A stretch of DNA of 64,000 bases from Clostridia bacterium (lineage in GTDB: Bacteria; Bacillota; Clostridia; Monoglobales; Monoglobaceae). The stretch lies in assembly GCA_017622215.1 (NCBI GenBank), contig JAGARO010000008.1, forward strand, positions 53,002-117,001. The letters run 5' to 3'. Below, in pieces: positions 9,334 to 17,325 of this stretch (its first letter is position 1; every line of letters starts with the position of its first letter). The notes under the pieces were generated by a model. It was not told where the DNA came from, did not search any database, and saw only the letters and a list, made by a program, of their open reading frames with translations. Both the position numbers and the translations under genes were made by a program.

Positions 9334-12300
9334 ATGAAAATCACTACACTTAAAAGAATCGGATGTTTAGTGCTTTGCCTTGCTATGCTTACAACCACAG
9401 TATTTGGTGCAAGTATTACAAATGCAAAGTATAAGAACGGCGTAGTAACTGTCGGCTACTACGTAGAAAACGACGATGCTACAATTTACGCAGTTGACTC
9501 AAATGACGAGGAAAAGGCTGCTTATATTGACCAGGAGGAATATGACGGAAGCTTCTCATTCAAGCTCCCTGAATATATGACTGTTGGCGAAGGGGAAGGA
9601 GAAACAAGTGAGCTTACAATTAAGGTAGGCGGTACAAACGAAGCTCCTGAAACAGTAACTCTTAACCTTATTGAAGAGCCTGATGCTGAAGACCCTGATG
9701 CTGCAAACTATTCATACTATAAGAATGAAGAGTTTGAAAATCTTGTTATAGACTACAAGAATAAGGCTATTGACAGTGATTCTGATATGGATATCTCTAT
9801 AACAGACAGCTTGTTTAATGTGCCTGGTATCTTTACATATTATGATACTTATGCAGGTAAAGACGATGTTCTCTATGTTGACTGGACACAGACAACAAGA
9901 AACGAATCTCTCAATAAGTACGCAGTTTCAGAGGCATCAAACATTTACTTTATGTTTGACGAAGTTATAAGCGGTACAGCTAAGGTTTCATACGACTTCC
10001 TTGCTACAAAGGGAAGTAATAACAATGCAGCTTTCGGTACACTTTTAACTCCTGCGAACCAGGAAGCTGTTGCTATTGTAGAAGCAAAGGGTAATCTTGC
10101 AAATAAGGCAACTGGAAATGTATATACAACATTTGCAAATACATTTGCAGATGGCAGATGGCATCACGTTGAATATGTTATCGATGTTGATGCGAGAACA
10201 TATGATATTTACTTTGACGAGGTTAAGGTTGGCGACACATACACATTCAATAATGCTGTTGCTGAATCCTTTGATAAACTCCAGTTCAGAACATATCAGA
10301 CAAACCAGAACGCAGGCCAGAACTCAAAGTTTGCTCTTGCGAACGTAACAGTTAAGGCGCAGGAAGAAAATGTTGTTATGAAGGACAGAGTTACTGTTAC
10401 ATTCTATAACGACGATGCTACAAAGATTTATGGCACAAAGCAGGTTATTAAAGGTAATAACTGTGCATATATTAAGAGCCCTGAAATCAGCGGACATACT
10501 TTTGTTAACTGGCTTTCAGGTCCAAACCACACAGGTGCTGAAACAACGCTCTTAAAGCTTAACGCTAATGCTTCTGTATATTCACACTTTGAAAGTAAGC
10601 AGTCAGTTACATTCTACGATGTTGTGAAGGATATAAACACAGACCCTGAAACATGGGCACCGGAGGCTACACCGCTTAGAACATTAACTGTTGATTACGG
10701 TGCATCTGCAAGCTATGAGACAGAAGTTCCTGAAGGATACTCATTTAAGGGCTGGTACAAGGAAGACGGCACAGAGGCTGACCTTTCATCCGTTACTGAA
10801 AGCTTAGTTGTTTATGCTAAATATGTTAAGATGCCGGTTGTTACATTATATAATAAGGACGGCTCAACCTTAAGCCAGGAAGCTGTTGAATACGGCGCAT
10901 CTTATGATGTACCTGTACTTCCTGATACAGAGGATACAATGTTTGTAGGCTGGGTAGATGAAACAGGTGAAGCTGTAAGCTTCCACGAAGTAACAGGTGA
11001 TATTACTGCTCATCCGCTCTTTGCTGCAATTTCAGAAAGTGCAATAGAAGACTTTGAAGCAATGGGCTCAAAGCTTGTTGGTAACTATACAGGTCTTATC
11101 CCTGCAGGAGCTACTGAGGATGTATATGGAGAAACAGAGATAACAGGATTTGAAAAGATTTCTGTAACATCTTCTGGTGCAATCAGTCTTATCGAAGATG
11201 ATGCAAAGGGTTCAATCGTACTTACAGATGACACAGGTTTTTCAATTAATGGCGAAAGCTTTAAGGCATATTTAAGCGAAGTTACACCGGGTAGTATCGT
11301 AAACGTAGGCTATGACTTTAAGGTTTCAGCATACGGTTCAATTGATACCGATTCATTCGGTTCAATCCGCGATGCAAACGGAAAGTATATCTTAAAGGCT
11401 GTTGCTACAGGTAAGGATACCTTAGGCTATGCAATTTATGATTATGCTTCAGCATCATGGGTTAAACTTGCAAACAATACAAACTGGAATGAAGTTGAAT
11501 ACTTTATTGATACAGAAAAAGAAAAGGTTGACCTCTACTTAAACGGCGAATATATGAGAGACTTCACATATGAAGCCGGCGCTGGTCTTCCTGCAGTAAT
11601 TGAATTTACAATGGCTAACGGCTCATCAAGATATAGTATTGATAACGTTAAGACAAATATTCTTGTTCCTGAAGGTGCACATGTGGTAACATTTATGAGC
11701 GAATCTGGAACAGAGCTTTACAAAACTATTGTAATGGATGGAAAGAATGCAATCTATGTAGGCGAGGCTATTACAAAGGAAAGTAACGGTATAGTTACAT
11801 ACGAATTTGACGGTTGGGCAGATGCAGAGGGTAATCTCCTTGGTACTGCAAACACAGTTAATAATGTAACAGAAGATATGGTTGTATATCCACACTTTGC
11901 TGAAAGTGCTGCTGTGTTCCAGGTAAAATTCTTAAGCGAAGGAAGAACAATAACTACAAGAAATGTTGCATACGGAAGTAAGCTTCCAAATGTAACTGCA
12001 CCGGTGAAGGCTGAAGATGAAGAAAATACATATGTATTTGAATGCTGGGAAACTGAAGACGGCGTAGGAATTGACGAAGATACATACATTGTAACAGGTG
12101 CGGTTATACTTTCTGCCAGATTCACAGCTATTCCTAAGGAAACAGATGAAGGTGAATATATCGAATTCTATTGGGGCGATATAACAGGCGATAGCTCAAT
12201 AAACTTTAGTGATACTAGAGCCCTTACAAATTACATCAGAGGCGAAGAAACTTCAGGAAATGTTTATGACATTGGTGATTACTATGCTGAGAATATGGTC

Positions 12301-12444
12301 TGGGGTGATATTGACTGTGATAGTGCTGTAGGTATATTTGATTTGAGGAGTTTGTTTAATTATACTACTTATAATAAGGCGGATAGCTTTAATAACTTCA
12401 AAGTTGGTTCACCAGCAAAAGTTAAGGCATTCTTAAATCAGTAA
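9334..12444 (+). CDS. Secreted dockerin protein with InlB-type repeats and LamG-like modules
   Basis: A 1036-residue exported protein with a signal peptide (about residues 1-26). Two LamG/concanavalin-like segments (about 150-350 and 570-785) alternate with five repeats of the Listeria-Bacteroides InlB_B type (three at about 352-567, two at 785-940). Each repeat carries a VTFY-like strand, a GY.F.GW-like core and an aromatic-rich end. The C-terminus (about 950-1025) is a type I dockerin with duplicated calcium loops: GDITGDSSINFSD and a poorer GDIDCDSAVGIFD. It should bind a cohesin and attach to a scaffoldin or cell-surface cohesin. No catalytic domain is visible, so it is probably an adhesion or structural subunit. 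No cohesin gene lies in the window. It is monocistronic, with a perfect promoter and a terminator. Confidence 0.8.
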   Translation: MKITTLKRIGCLVLCLAMLTTTVFGASITNAKYKNGVVTVGYYVENDDATIYAVDSNDEEKAAYIDQEEYDGSFSFKLPEYMTVGEGEGETSELTIKVGGTNEAPETVTLNLIEEPDAEDPDAANYSYYKNEEFENLVIDYKNKAIDSDSDMDISITDSLFNVPGIFTYYDTYAGKDDVLYVDWTQTTRNESLNKYAVSEASNIYFMFDEVISGTAKVSYDFLATKGSNNNAAFGTLLTPANQEAVAIVEAKGNLANKATGNVYTTFANTFADGRWHHVEYVIDVDARTYDIYFDEVKVGDTYTFNNAVAESFDKLQFRTYQTNQNAGQNSKFALANVTVKAQEENVVMKDRVTVTFYNDDATKIYGTKQVIKGNNCAYIKSPEISGHTFVNWLSGPNHTGAETTLLKLNANASVYSHFESKQSVTFYDVVKDINTDPETWAPEATPLRTLTVDYGASASYETEVPEGYSFKGWYKEDGTEADLSSVTESLVVYAKYVKMPVVTLYNKDGSTLSQEAVEYGASYDVPVLPDTEDTMFVGWVDETGEAVSFHEVTGDITAHPLFAAISESAIEDFEAMGSKLVGNYTGLIPAGATEDVYGETEITGFEKISVTSSGAISLIEDDAKGSIVLTDDTGFSINGESFKAYLSEVTPGSIVNVGYDFKVSAYGSIDTDSFGSIRDANGKYILKAVATGKDTLGYAIYDYASASWVKLANNTNWNEVEYFIDTEKEKVDLYLNGEYMRDFTYEAGAGLPAVIEFTMANGSSRYSIDNVKTNILVPEGAHVVTFMSESGTELYKTIVMDGKNAIYVGEAITKESNGIVTYEFDGWADAEGNLLGTANTVNNVTEDMVVYPHFAESAAVFQVKFLSEGRTITTRNVAYGSKLPNVTAPVKAEDEENTYVFECWETEDGVGIDEDTYIVTGAVILSARFTAIPKETDEGEYIEFYWGDITGDSSINFSDTRALTNYIRGEETSGNVYDIGDYYAENMVWGDIDCDSAVGIFDLRSLFNYTTYNKADSFNNFKVGSPAKVKAFLNQ

Positions 12445-12459
12445 TTAAAAACAAAAATG

Positions 12460-12488
12460 GCGCAGGTAGAAATACCTGCGCTTTTTTA
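12460..12488 (+). terminator. Rho-independent terminator with GAAA tetraloop
   Basis: GCGCAGGTA and TACCTGCGC around a GAAA loop, followed by six T. Confidence 0.92.
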
Positions 12489-12491
12489 TTG

Positions 12492-12520
12492 TTGACGGCA
12501 GGAAATAAGTGTGGTAAAAT
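12492..12520 (+). promoter_or_regulatory. Sigma-A promoter of the Lrp-aminotransferase-TatD operon
   Basis: TTGACG-17 bp-TAAAAT lies four bases after the preceding terminator and about 35 bases before the Lrp-type gene. Confidence 0.8.
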
Positions 12521-12553
12521 AAGGAATAGAAAAAAGCAAAGGAGACTGCGAAA

Positions 12554-13051
12554 ATGGAAAAAGAAATTTTAATACAGGAATTAGTTAAGATTATTCATAA
12601 GAATTGCAAATTATCTGTGGAAGAAATAGCCACAATGCTTAACACTACAACTGTCGCAGTCGCGGAGCTTATTGACGAGCTTGAAAAGGACGGCACAATC
12701 AAGGGCTACGGTGCAAAGATTAACTGGGATAACGTAAAGGGTTCAAATACTGTTACAGCCTATATTGAGCTTAAGGTTACACCACAGATGACAAACGGTT
12801 TTGACAGAATTGCAGAGAGAATTTACCAGTTCCCACAGGTTACATCTTTAAACCTTATGAGCGGAAGCTATGACTTCGGCGTAACAATTGAGGGTGATAA
12901 CCTTAAAGAGATTTCCCTCTTTGTTTCCCAGCATTTAGCTCCTATGGAATCAGTAATTTCTACTGCAACCCACTTCGTGCTTAAGCGTTATAAGAATGAC
13001 GGAGTTATATACGCAGGCTTGCCTGAGGACGACAGGGAGGCTATTTCCTAA
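12554..13051 (+). CDS. Lrp/AsnC-family transcriptional regulator
   Basis: A 165-residue regulator with an N-terminal winged helix (about 15-65) and a C-terminal RAM/AsnC ligand-sensing domain (about 72-150, with the LMSGSYDF turn near the usual effector site). Lrp-type proteins bind amino acids and regulate amino-acid metabolism. The stop is immediately followed by the aminotransferase ATG (TAAATG), so the two are cotranscribed, and the regulator probably senses a substrate or product of that enzyme. The ribosome site is AAAGGAG. The ligand cannot be read from sequence. Confidence 0.88.
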   Translation: MEKEILIQELVKIIHKNCKLSVEEIATMLNTTTVAVAELIDELEKDGTIKGYGAKINWDNVKGSNTVTAYIELKVTPQMTNGFDRIAERIYQFPQVTSLNLMSGSYDFGVTIEGDNLKEISLFVSQHLAPMESVISTATHFVLKRYKNDGVIYAGLPEDDREAIS

Positions 13052-14221
13052 ATGAGAGATATAAAAGAACTTATAAATAAAACGGTAATTGAAACGCCTC
13101 CGTCAGGCATAAGAAAATTCTTTGACCTGGCAGCCGAAATGGATGATGTTGTGTCTTTAGGCGTTGGGGAACCTGATTTTGTAACCCCATGGCACATCAG
13201 AGAGGTGGGAATTACATCCTTGGAAAAGGGTAAGACCCACTATACCTCAAACGCAGGTATAAAGGAGCTCCGAGTTGAGCTTTCAAAGTATATGAAAAGG
13301 CGTTTTAAGGTTGAATATGACCCGCTAAGCGAGATAATTGTAACAGTAGGCGGAAGCGAAGCTATCGACCTGTTTATACGAACAGTTGTAAACCCCGGGG
13401 ACGAAGTTTTAGTACCTGAACCAAGCTTTGTTTGCTATAAGCCGATTGTAAACTTTGCAGGGGGCATGGCTGTTCCAATTGAAACAAAGGTTGAAAATGA
13501 ATTCAGGCTCACAGCCGAAGAGTTAAAGCAGGCAATTACACCGAAAACAAAGGTGCTTATCCTCCCTTATCCTAATAACCCAACAGGGGGAATTATGAGG
13601 AGAGAGGATTTAGAGGAAATTGCAGAGGTTTTAAGGGGCACAGATATCCTTGTGCTCTCTGACGAAATTTATGCAGAGCTCACCTATGAGGGACAGCACG
13701 TGTCCATAGCTGAAATTGACGGAATGTATGAAAGAACAGTTATAGTAAGCGGTTTTTCAAAGTGCTATGCCATGACAGGCTGGCGACTTGGCTATGCCTG
13801 TGGCAATAAGGAAATTATAAGGATGATGACAAAGGTGCACCAGTTTGCAATTATGTCTGCTCCGACCCTTGCCCAGCACGCTGCAATCGAAGCCTTAAGA
13901 AACGGCGATGATGATATTGCAGTAATGAGAGAAGAATATGACCGCAGAAGACGAGTAATTGTAAAAGGCTTCAATGATATGGGGCTGACTTGCTTTGAGC
14001 CAAAGGGAGCATTTTATGCTTTTCCTTGCATAAAGAGTACAGGTCTCACATCTGAAGAATTCTGCGAACAGCTCCTTATGTCCGAAAAGGTAGCAGTTGT
14101 CCCAGGTAATGCTTTCGGGGAATCAGGCGAGGGCTTTATAAGATGCTCTTACGCTTATTCGGTTGAGGATATAAACAGAGCCTTAAAGGCTATTGAAAGA
14201 TTTATAAAGAAGGTAAAATAA
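13052..14221 (+). CDS. PLP-dependent class I/II aminotransferase
   Basis: A 389-residue fold-type I aminotransferase, similar to the aspartate/aromatic aminotransferases that often accompany Lrp regulators in Firmicutes. The PLP lysine is Lys237 in SGFSKCYAMTGWRLGY. The cofactor-binding PYPNNPTGG and SDEIYAEL motifs are present, and the carboxylate-binding Arg lies in the C-terminal FIRCSYA segment. The substrate is not certain; aspartate, aromatic amino acids or N-succinyl-diaminopimelate are the usual options. The start abuts the Lrp stop, and the last base overlaps the TatD ATG (TAATG). All three genes share the 12492 promoter. Confidence 0.9.
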   Translation: MRDIKELINKTVIETPPSGIRKFFDLAAEMDDVVSLGVGEPDFVTPWHIREVGITSLEKGKTHYTSNAGIKELRVELSKYMKRRFKVEYDPLSEIIVTVGGSEAIDLFIRTVVNPGDEVLVPEPSFVCYKPIVNFAGGMAVPIETKVENEFRLTAEELKQAITPKTKVLILPYPNNPTGGIMRREDLEEIAEVLRGTDILVLSDEIYAELTYEGQHVSIAEIDGMYERTVIVSGFSKCYAMTGWRLGYACGNKEIIRMMTKVHQFAIMSAPTLAQHAAIEALRNGDDDIAVMREEYDRRRRVIVKGFNDMGLTCFEPKGAFYAFPCIKSTGLTSEEFCEQLLMSEKVAVVPGNAFGESGEGFIRCSYAYSVEDINRALKAIERFIKKVK

Positions 14222-14985
14222 TGCTTTATGATACACATGCCCACTTCGACTCGGAGGAATTTGCCGAGGACAGAGATGAGCTTTTAGAAAAGGTTCATCA
14301 GGAGGGCGTTGACCTGATAAATAATATTGGAGCAGATATGGAAAGCTCCTGCGACAGCATAAGACTTGCTGAAAACCACGATTTTGTATATGCAACGGTA
14401 GGCGTTCACCCAAGTGAAGTTGGAGGAATGACTGAAAAGGATATTGATGAGCTTCGTGAAATGGCAAAGCACGAAAAGGTAGTTGCAATCGGCGAAATCG
14501 GTCTTGACTATCACTATATGGATGGCACAAGCGAGGAAGAGCAAAGGTTTTGGTTCAAAAGACAGCTTGAACTCGCAAAGGAACTTGATATGCCTGTTGT
14601 AATTCACGACAGGGAGAGCAAGGGACAGTGCATAGAAATCCTTAAGGAAATGGAAGTCCATAATGGTGTTATGCACTGCTTTTCAGGAAGTGCAGAAACT
14701 GCAAAAATACTTCTTGATATGGGTTTTTATATTTCCTTTACAGGTGTAGTAACCTTTAAGAATGCAAGAAAAGCCGTTGAGGCGGTAAAGGCAATTCCAA
14801 TTGAAAGACTTTTTATCGAAACAGACGCACCTTATATGGCTCCTGAGCCTGTGAGAGGCACAAGAAACCATAGCGGAAACGTAATAAGGGTAGCCGAAAA
14901 GTTTGCAGAGATAAAGGGAATGGACGTTGAAGAGGTTAAGAGAATAACAACTGAAAACGCTATAAAATTTTTCAACATAAAGTAA
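14221..14985 (+). CDS. tatD: TatD-family metal-dependent hydrolase
   Basis: A 254-residue TIM-barrel metallohydrolase of the TatD/YcfH family, usually linked to 3'-5' DNA exonuclease and DNA repair activity. Metal ligands are visible as the N-terminal DTHAHFD motif, the glutamate in GEIGLDYHY, the histidine in VIHDRES, the histidine in MHCFSGS and the Asp in IETDAPYM. The length matches the family. It is translationally coupled to the aminotransferase by a one-base overlap and ends at a bidirectional terminator. The metabolic link to its neighbours is unclear and may be incidental. Confidence 0.92.
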   Translation: MLYDTHAHFDSEEFAEDRDELLEKVHQEGVDLINNIGADMESSCDSIRLAENHDFVYATVGVHPSEVGGMTEKDIDELREMAKHEKVVAIGEIGLDYHYMDGTSEEEQRFWFKRQLELAKELDMPVVIHDRESKGQCIEILKEMEVHNGVMHCFSGSAETAKILLDMGFYISFTGVVTFKNARKAVEAVKAIPIERLFIETDAPYMAPEPVRGTRNHSGNVIRVAEKFAEIKGMDVEEVKRITTENAIKFFNIK

Positions 14986-15012
14986 AAGAGAGGCGAAAGC
15001 CTCTCTTTTTTA
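14984..15012. terminator. Bidirectional terminator between tatD and the CDF transporter
   Basis: AGAGAGGC-GAAA-GCCTCTCT with A and T runs on either side. It serves the plus-strand tatD operon and the minus-strand transporter, whose stop codon lies in the T tract. Confidence 0.9.
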
Positions 15013-16173
15013 TTTTCTGTCAATTTTTAATATGCAGTGAAACTCAGGGTCGATACCTGATACAGCCTTAATAATTTCCTCTGTAAGCTCCTTTTCCGAT
15101 TTCTCCAATTCAAAAGGAACAAAGGCGTCAAAGATTATGTTTGTGTGTGAGCGACCGGGCACAATCCTGAAATCGTGAATGTCGATGCGACTGTCAATCT
15201 TCTCCTGAACAGCCTCTAAAATCTGAATTCTGAGACTTTGTGTTTCTTCATCATCGGCTTTAAGTGGGTCCATGTGAATAACAGCGCCACAATCCAGAGT
15301 GCTTTCAAGCTCCTTTTCGATAATGTCAATGGCGTTGTGGAGGGAGTAGATGTCCTCCTTGCCGTCAACCTCCACATGAACGGAGATAAAGAGCCTGCCC
15401 GGGCCGTAGTCGTGAACTATAAGACCGTGAATCCCCTTTGTTACAGGGCTTTTCCTGATAATTTCTTCAATGTCTGAAACAAGCTGTGGGTCGGGAGCCT
15501 GACCTAAAATCGGGCCAAGAACCTCTTTCATAGCTGTATAGCCTGCATAGAAGATGAATAACGCAACAAGAATTCCTGCATAGCCGTCAATGTTGATGTC
15601 TAAAAAGCGGACAAGTAAAAGAGAAATGAGGGTTGCAAGGGTTGCGATACAGTCGCTTAAGCTGTCGGCAGAAGTTGCCAACATAGCAGGTGAGTGAATT
15701 TTCTTCCCTACATTTTTGTTGTATATGGCCATATAAATTTTTACAAAAATTGAAATAATAAGAATAGATAAAGCGTAGGGGCTTGAAGTGATAGGAGTTG
15801 GGTTTATAATTTTTAAGACTGATGACTTAAAAAGCTCAAAGCCCATAAGAAGAATGAGGAATGACACAATAAGCCCTGAAATGTATTCAATTCGTCCGTG
15901 GCCGAATGGGTGGTCCGTGTCAGGTTTTTTGCCTCCCAGACGGAAGCCTAAAAGAGTAACTAAGGATGAGCCTGCGTCGGAGAGATTGTTAAAGGCATCA
16001 GCCGTAACAGATATAGCTCCCGAGAGGGTCCCCGCCACAAATTTAATTATAAATAAAAGTACATTTAATATAATCCCCAAAGCACTTGAAAGAGTACCGT
16101 AAGCCTTTCTTACGTTGGGAGAAGAAAAGCTTTTATAGTCAGGGATAAAAAGCCTTGCTAAAACAGAAATCAT
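15010..16173 (-). CDS. Cation diffusion facilitator, probably Mn(II) efflux
   Basis: A CDF-family metal/proton antiporter of 387 residues with about six membrane helices, a FieF/YiiP-like cytoplasmic dimerisation domain and a C-terminal extension of roughly 80 residues. The intramembrane site reads as Asn-Asp in TM2 (NNLSD) and Asp-Asp in TM5 (DSLSD). An ND-DD quartet is the pattern of manganese-exporting CDFs, whereas zinc and iron members use DD-HD. The ATG at 16173 was preferred to an upstream GTG because GGTGAT lies six bases before it. It is transcribed divergently from the AraC-type regulator. The metal specificity is inferred from motif only. Confidence 0.88.
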   Translation of the reverse strand: MISVLARLFIPDYKSFSSPNVRKAYGTLSSALGIILNVLLFIIKFVAGTLSGAISVTADAFNNLSDAGSSLVTLLGFRLGGKKPDTDHPFGHGRIEYISGLIVSFLILLMGFELFKSSVLKIINPTPITSSPYALSILIISIFVKIYMAIYNKNVGKKIHSPAMLATSADSLSDCIATLATLISLLLVRFLDINIDGYAGILVALFIFYAGYTAMKEVLGPILGQAPDPQLVSDIEEIIRKSPVTKGIHGLIVHDYGPGRLFISVHVEVDGKEDIYSLHNAIDIIEKELESTLDCGAVIHMDPLKADDEETQSLRIQILEAVQEKIDSRIDIHDFRIVPGRSHTNIIFDAFVPFELEKSEKELTEEIIKAVSGIDPEFHCILKIDRK

Positions 16174-16195
16174 AATAATCACCGTCCATAGTTTT

Positions 16196-16223
16196 AGGAT
16201 ATCATTTTTTCGGAAAATGTCAA
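16196..16223 (-). promoter_or_regulatory. Putative promoter of the CDF gene
   Basis: TTGACA-16 bp-TATCCT on the minus strand, about 22 bases before the start. Its -35 is one arm of an inverted repeat shared with the divergent promoter. Confidence 0.55.
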
Positions 16224-16231
16224 CATAATTA

Positions 16232-16260
16232 TTGACAAGTTTTTAATTATAGAGTAAAGT
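16232..16260 (+). promoter_or_regulatory. Putative promoter of the AraC regulator-mannosidase operon
   Basis: TTGACA-17 bp-TAAAGT, about 34 bases before the regulator start. Confidence 0.6.
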
Positions 16261-16293
16261 ATAAATGTAAAAAAGATAAATGGAGAGATGTAT

Positions 16294-17325
16294 ATGCTTA
16301 AGGTATTTATCTATGATGAGCCCGAGGTTTTTTTCGCTCTTAACAAGAAAATAAACTGGAAAAAACAGGGCTGTGAAATCTTTGAACCTGAAGTTAAGAT
16401 AGTAAATATAGTAGATTTTACAATAAAAAATAATATAGATGTTTTAATAGCCGCCGGCGAGAAAATGACGGAAAAGGCAATTAAGGATTTGACCGAAAAC
16501 GCGCCATATCTTACAGTTGTAATAATGGGCGCGGTTAAAAATGCAGAATTAAACGGAATAACAGTTGTTGAAAAAAAGTTTACACCTGAGGGTATAGCTG
16601 TTATAACAGAGAGTTTAAAGGCTGCCCATAAAAAGAAGGAAGAACTTGTATTTGTGGCAAAAATCCTTGTTGACAGAAAGTTTGAAGAAGATTCCCTCCG
16701 TGCAATGATGAAGAATGAAACGGGATTTTTCACAGGAATATTCAAGGAACTTAAGGCGAAGGAAATAAGCGGAGAGAAACTGATTTTAGTTTGTATGAAG
16801 CTTATAAATGTGCTTTATGACTATCTTGAAAAGCTGGGCTTTAAGAATGCAAGGAAACAGAGAGAGGGCGCTGACGCAGTTATTCTTTCTATGAATTCTG
16901 CAAAGAGAGTCCTTGAATATACAGAGGAAAGATATAATAACTTTCTCCGTTTTGATGAGGGCAGAAAGGCAGATTATTATAACTCCATTACAGAAAGCAT
17001 ACGCGAAACTGTGCAGAATAATTACGGTAAATCCGATTTCGGAGTGCAGAAAATTGCTGAAATTTTCAAGTTCTCTCCAAACTATATAAATGATATTTTT
17101 AAGCAACACGCGGGAATTTCAATTCCGAAATATCTGACCTCTGTAAGAATGGAAGCATCTAAAAAGCTCCTTGCAGAAACAGATATTCCTATAAATGATA
17201 TAGCGCTGGATGTGGGCTATACAAGAGTAAATTATTTTTCAAGAGTGTTTAAGAAAGAGTTTGGGACATCTCCGATTGATTACAGAAATAAGAACGGCAA
17301 GAAAAAGAAAGGGGAACAGAAATGA
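16294..17325 (+). CDS. AraC-family regulator with a degenerate receiver domain
   Basis: A 343-residue protein that resembles the Firmicutes AraC-type response regulators controlling sugar use. The N-terminal 110 residues look like a receiver fold, but the acidic pocket is reduced to YDEPE and the phospho-acceptor position falls in DVLIAAGEKM, where Asp is absent. It is thus a pseudo-receiver and probably not phosphorylated. A helical middle region is followed by two AraC helix-turn-helix motifs (about residues 245-335, ending FGTSPIDYR). The ATG at 16294 lies eight bases after GGAG; the in-frame ATG two codons earlier is too close. The stop overlaps the GH38 start (ATGA), so it probably regulates the mannosidase. 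No histidine kinase is adjacent. Confidence 0.85.
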   Translation: MLKVFIYDEPEVFFALNKKINWKKQGCEIFEPEVKIVNIVDFTIKNNIDVLIAAGEKMTEKAIKDLTENAPYLTVVIMGAVKNAELNGITVVEKKFTPEGIAVITESLKAAHKKKEELVFVAKILVDRKFEEDSLRAMMKNETGFFTGIFKELKAKEISGEKLILVCMKLINVLYDYLEKLGFKNARKQREGADAVILSMNSAKRVLEYTEERYNNFLRFDEGRKADYYNSITESIRETVQNNYGKSDFGVQKIAEIFKFSPNYINDIFKQHAGISIPKYLTSVRMEASKKLLAETDIPINDIALDVGYTRVNYFSRVFKKEFGTSPIDYRNKNGKKKKGEQK

